64,000 bases of DNA from Plumapathes pennacea. Taxonomy: Eukaryota; Cnidaria; Anthozoa; Antipatharia; Myriopathidae. Position numbers and translations under genes: made by a program. This document shows positions 61,044-64,000 of the stretch, one piece after another. How positions within the stretch are numbered: the first letter of the stretch is position 1; each line of letters opens with the position of its first letter. The stretch covers positions 3,213,501 to 3,277,500 of the forward strand of contig OZ038470.1 in NCBI GenBank assembly GCA_964036295.1, given 5' to 3'. The notes beneath the pieces are model-generated. The model made no database searches. It was not told where the DNA came from and worked only from the letters and a program-made list of their open reading frames with translations.

Positions 61044-63763
61044 CTATACGATCGTATCGACAAGTTGACGTTCAGGCTTTGAGAGAGGCGTGATCTCGTG
61101 CTGAAGAATAAAACCAGAGCTATGTTAGTCTACAAAAAAGGCAAGCAAGCAAATACAGTGTTAGGACTACGAAGGTATTGCACAAACACGAGACAGATGA
61201 AGCAGCAAAGAAGACTACAACTCTAAGCACAACACACAAACAACTAAGCAACAAGAAACAAACAGAACAGATGAAGAAGCAAAAAGTGCAGACAAAAAGC
61301 TTCAGACCTGGTGTCTTCTCCGAGCATTGAACGCCGCCAGTCTTGACGTATTTAGTTTAATAGTTCTGGGCGGACTCGGCGGCCGAGGACTTAACATCTG
61401 AAAAAAGCAGCACGAAAACCAAGTAACACAATCAGTCAGCAATCAGAATACACAAATATTGTAAGTATAGTCGTTTTGCTGCCCGTATAAACGGGTGTCT
61501 ATCAACTAAATATCTGCTAAGCTTGGTTTTGTTTCTATATACTTCATGCATTACGTCCAGAGATGCAGTTCTCTATTCTGCCAGCCAAGTTTTATTATCA
61601 AGTGGCCCGCCAAAATATCTCGACCCTGCAAAGTGCGCACAATAAAGCTGGACAGTTTATAGAACTACGCGTGTCCTATGTTTTACAGCACTTTACGAGT
61701 GAAACAAGTTAAGAGCAACAATTGAACTTTGGAATTGTCCACAAGTGTTACCCACTTCGTGAGCGTGGGAAAAGGAGAAGAGACCAGAGTATCTACTTTC
61801 GTCACACTCACCTTTATCCAATCGGAGTTAAAACAACTTTGGCAGTCGCCCCTTTCCCTGAAAGACAAAACCACAAAGTTACTATCTGTACGACTGCACT
61901 AGCCACCAAACCTCAATAGCGATCGCAACGTCAGTCATGCACGTTCTTGTTGAATGGATGGATTATGACCTCAGAAAGAAATCTAGGAAAACAACGGTTA
62001 ACTTACCTTTGATCTCTGACCAGCAGCGCGGAGATAAAATCTTTAGCTTGTTGTGAAATGTGCTCGAAATATTTACACGGAAAGTGGAATTTTGCTTGGG
62101 AGATTCTCTTCGCCATGTCCGCCGTATTGTCGGATTGGAATGGGGAAACACCCGTCAACCTAAAATGTCCGATTGAACAAGAATACTCTGTTACTGACGC
62201 GCACTGAATGCATCACGCTGGCAGGGCGCATGACGACAACAAACGCATGTACAGTCACTGTCAGTCACACAGGGGAACACTTCACATGACTTCTGCACCT
62301 ATCAAGACTTTGGGGAAGTGGGAAATGTGGGAAAAAGTCCACACTAGGGGCAACATAAGCCGATTGTAATTGAATCGGGAAGTTACTTTATACATAGTGT
62401 TGATACTTACATGACGTACGTGATGACACCGATGCTCCTGTAGGAAAAAAAGGTGTCAGACATACCAACAGATGAAAACAAACAACACCAGTATCAACGA
62501 GAACCAAATGATAAAACGGAAAACAAACAAACGGTGCAAAATTAAAGCTTGTAAACATACCACGTATCTGAAGAAAAACTAACAGGTTCTTGATGGACCA
62601 GTTCGGGTGCTAGAGAGGAAAGCAGACAAACCCGGTTAGTTCCTCAAAGGGATGACAAGGAATTCAAAACAACAGAACGTGAACATTAACTGTTCGCCTT
62701 CCATCAACACTGTTGACTAGTTACGTTTCAAGAAAAGCTTCGCTCACCAGAGAATTCGGGACTTCCGAGGACTTTCCCGATGGCTGGTTCCGACGAGAGT
62801 TCGATTGCATTTCCAAAGTCGATGAGCTTCACCTTTTGAAGAGGTCCACCATCCATGAGAATATTTTGGGGCTGTGAACAGGGCATACCAAGTTTAAAAA
62901 AAAACGAGAGGTTTTGGCCCAAAACTAGTTACGTTTAAGCCCAAATCTGCAAATTTGACGCAACCTACACTTTTTTGCTTGTTTTCGGATGAAGAGAGCA
63001 AAAGCAATAGTAGTTAAAACAGTGGCAATCCCAGAGGCTGTAAGCAAACATTTTTAACCAATCAGAAGCTAAAGCACTTTGCTATTGCGATTTACTTTGA
63101 ACAGACCAATCAGCAGTGCGAGAAAACGCCTTCACCACTTGTTTGCTTGCGTATACAGATCGCAATCGGGTTTTGCCAAGAATGCTGCCAGACTTGTTTG
63201 AACCAATCAAAAAACCGCAGCAAAGGCAAAAACAAAGCAATCACACGATTACCTTCGACAAACTTCTCCATGAGTCCCTAAGTGTATTCATAGCGGGACG
63301 GGAGAAAACGCAAGAGATGAAAGCAAGACTCACTGACCAAAGTGTCCCCGATTAGTATGTCACATGTGATACGCTAGAAGATTTGACACTCTAATAAAGT
63401 TCATGATGATGATGATGACTGACCTTTAAGTCCAAGTGAACGATGTTTAAGTCCCTCAGGTGTTGTACTCCTTCGATGATTTCCCGTACATATCCAATGG
63501 CAACTTTCTCGCTTAGATTGTCATTGACGACGATATAGTCAAACAGGCGACCTCCCGCCAACAGTTCCACTATTAACACAAAGTTCTTGGGTGTATCATA
63601 AGCGTCTACGAAACAGTTCAAGTGAGGGTGTCTGAGTTTTCTCAATATGGAAATCTCTTTTTCCACCTCTTCTCGACTAACTATTCTCTTCTTGATCAGC
63701 TTGGCGGCGAATTCGCGCCCCGTTGTCTTCTGGACGCACTTTTTTACGACTGAGAATCGACCC
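61044..63763 (-). CDS. CAMK-group protein kinase, DAPK/MLCK/Trio-like (5' end outside window)
   Basis: A Ser/Thr kinase catalytic domain, entering from the right edge. Exon 63424-63763 has GRFSVVKKCVQ, catalytic Lys in REFAAKLIKKR, and Glu in EVEKEISILRKL. HLDLK spans the splice to the next exon (~62752-62872), which has PQNILMDGG and LIDFGNAIEL, then GSPEFSAPELV into ~62577-62612. SIGVITYVM is at ~62413-62440, TGVSPF onward at ~62012-62160, and RGDCQSCFNSDWIK at ~61813-61860. 61314-61398 (INTSRL-like NTSRLAAFNARRRHQ) resembles the Ca2+/calmodulin-binding autoinhibitory helix of MLCK and DAPK. The stop is at 61044, with a donor-like GTAAGT just after it, so a 3' UTR intron is possible. SPEF in place of TPEY also recalls Trio/kalirin. 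Anything N-terminal lies past 64000. Confidence 0.85.
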
Positions 63764-63804
63764 CTGTATCAAAAGAAGAAAAGAAAACTTGTTAAGCGCA
63801 ATGT

Positions 63805-63985
63805 CCCTAATTTCTCTTTTAGTTTCCCATCAAAGACATAACACACAGTGGAGAATTTGGCTTTTGATACCTTGCTCAGATAAAAGCTGATTAAACTATC
63901 AAATCTTACTACATCACTCGTACATTTTCTTCTTAAGAGGTTAGGAGAATCTACATTTTGATCTTGGGAGTCAAAGGGATAAAAA
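63805..63985 (+). mobile_element. TTAA-family MITE copy at the right edge
   Basis: ttttgataccttgctcagat, aaaagctgattaaactatca, ctacatcactcgtacatttt and gttaggagaatctacatttt follow the family order. The right end gggagtcaaaggga is present; the left end is degraded. It lies just 5' of the kinase exon at 63763. Confidence 0.65.
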
Positions 63986-64000
63986 TGACCTCAGCAATGT

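Overview
This window is animal nuclear DNA. It has intron-rich protein genes with GT/AG splice sites, introns mostly of 0.1-1 kb, many short palindromic transposons and simple repeats, and no bacterial or organelle features. Gene content and repeat style suggest an anthozoan cnidarian, probably a stony coral. That is an inference; the species cannot be read from the sequence.

Layout, left to right. (1) 584-17405, minus: a 25-exon two-pore cation channel (TPC), apparently complete from both pores to the C-terminal stop. One intron carries a 5.6 kb satellite array with a ~170 bp monomer. (2) 19345-31187, minus: a complete ~23-exon EZH1/2-type Polycomb histone H3K27 methyltransferase. A perfect ~500 bp AAAT array sits ~33 bp from one SET-domain splice site. 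(3) 33075-37723, minus: a small four-exon gene I do not recognise, with a long foldback element in its first intron. (4) 39995-42525 and 44930-51216, minus: two tandem peptide:N-glycanase (NGLY1) genes. The upstream one is full length and has an N-terminal thioredoxin domain; the downstream one is cut to the transglutaminase core. (5) 53021-54992, plus: an unrecognised two-exon basic coiled-coil protein. (6) 56784-57926, plus: an intronless seven-helix membrane protein of the PRRT3/PRRT4 type. (7) 61044-63763, minus: a CAMK-type protein kinase (DAPK/MLCK/Trio-like), running off the right edge.

The genes look like unrelated housekeeping and signalling genes that happen to be neighbours, not an operon or one pathway. 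Between and inside them are at least five families of short dispersed elements: TTAA-flanked piggyBac-like, two TA-flanked mariner/Tigger-like families, a Mutator-like element with a perfect 9 bp target duplication, and a long foldback. Exon joins were deduced by hand from splice sites, reading phase and family resemblance, so individual boundaries may be off by a few bases.
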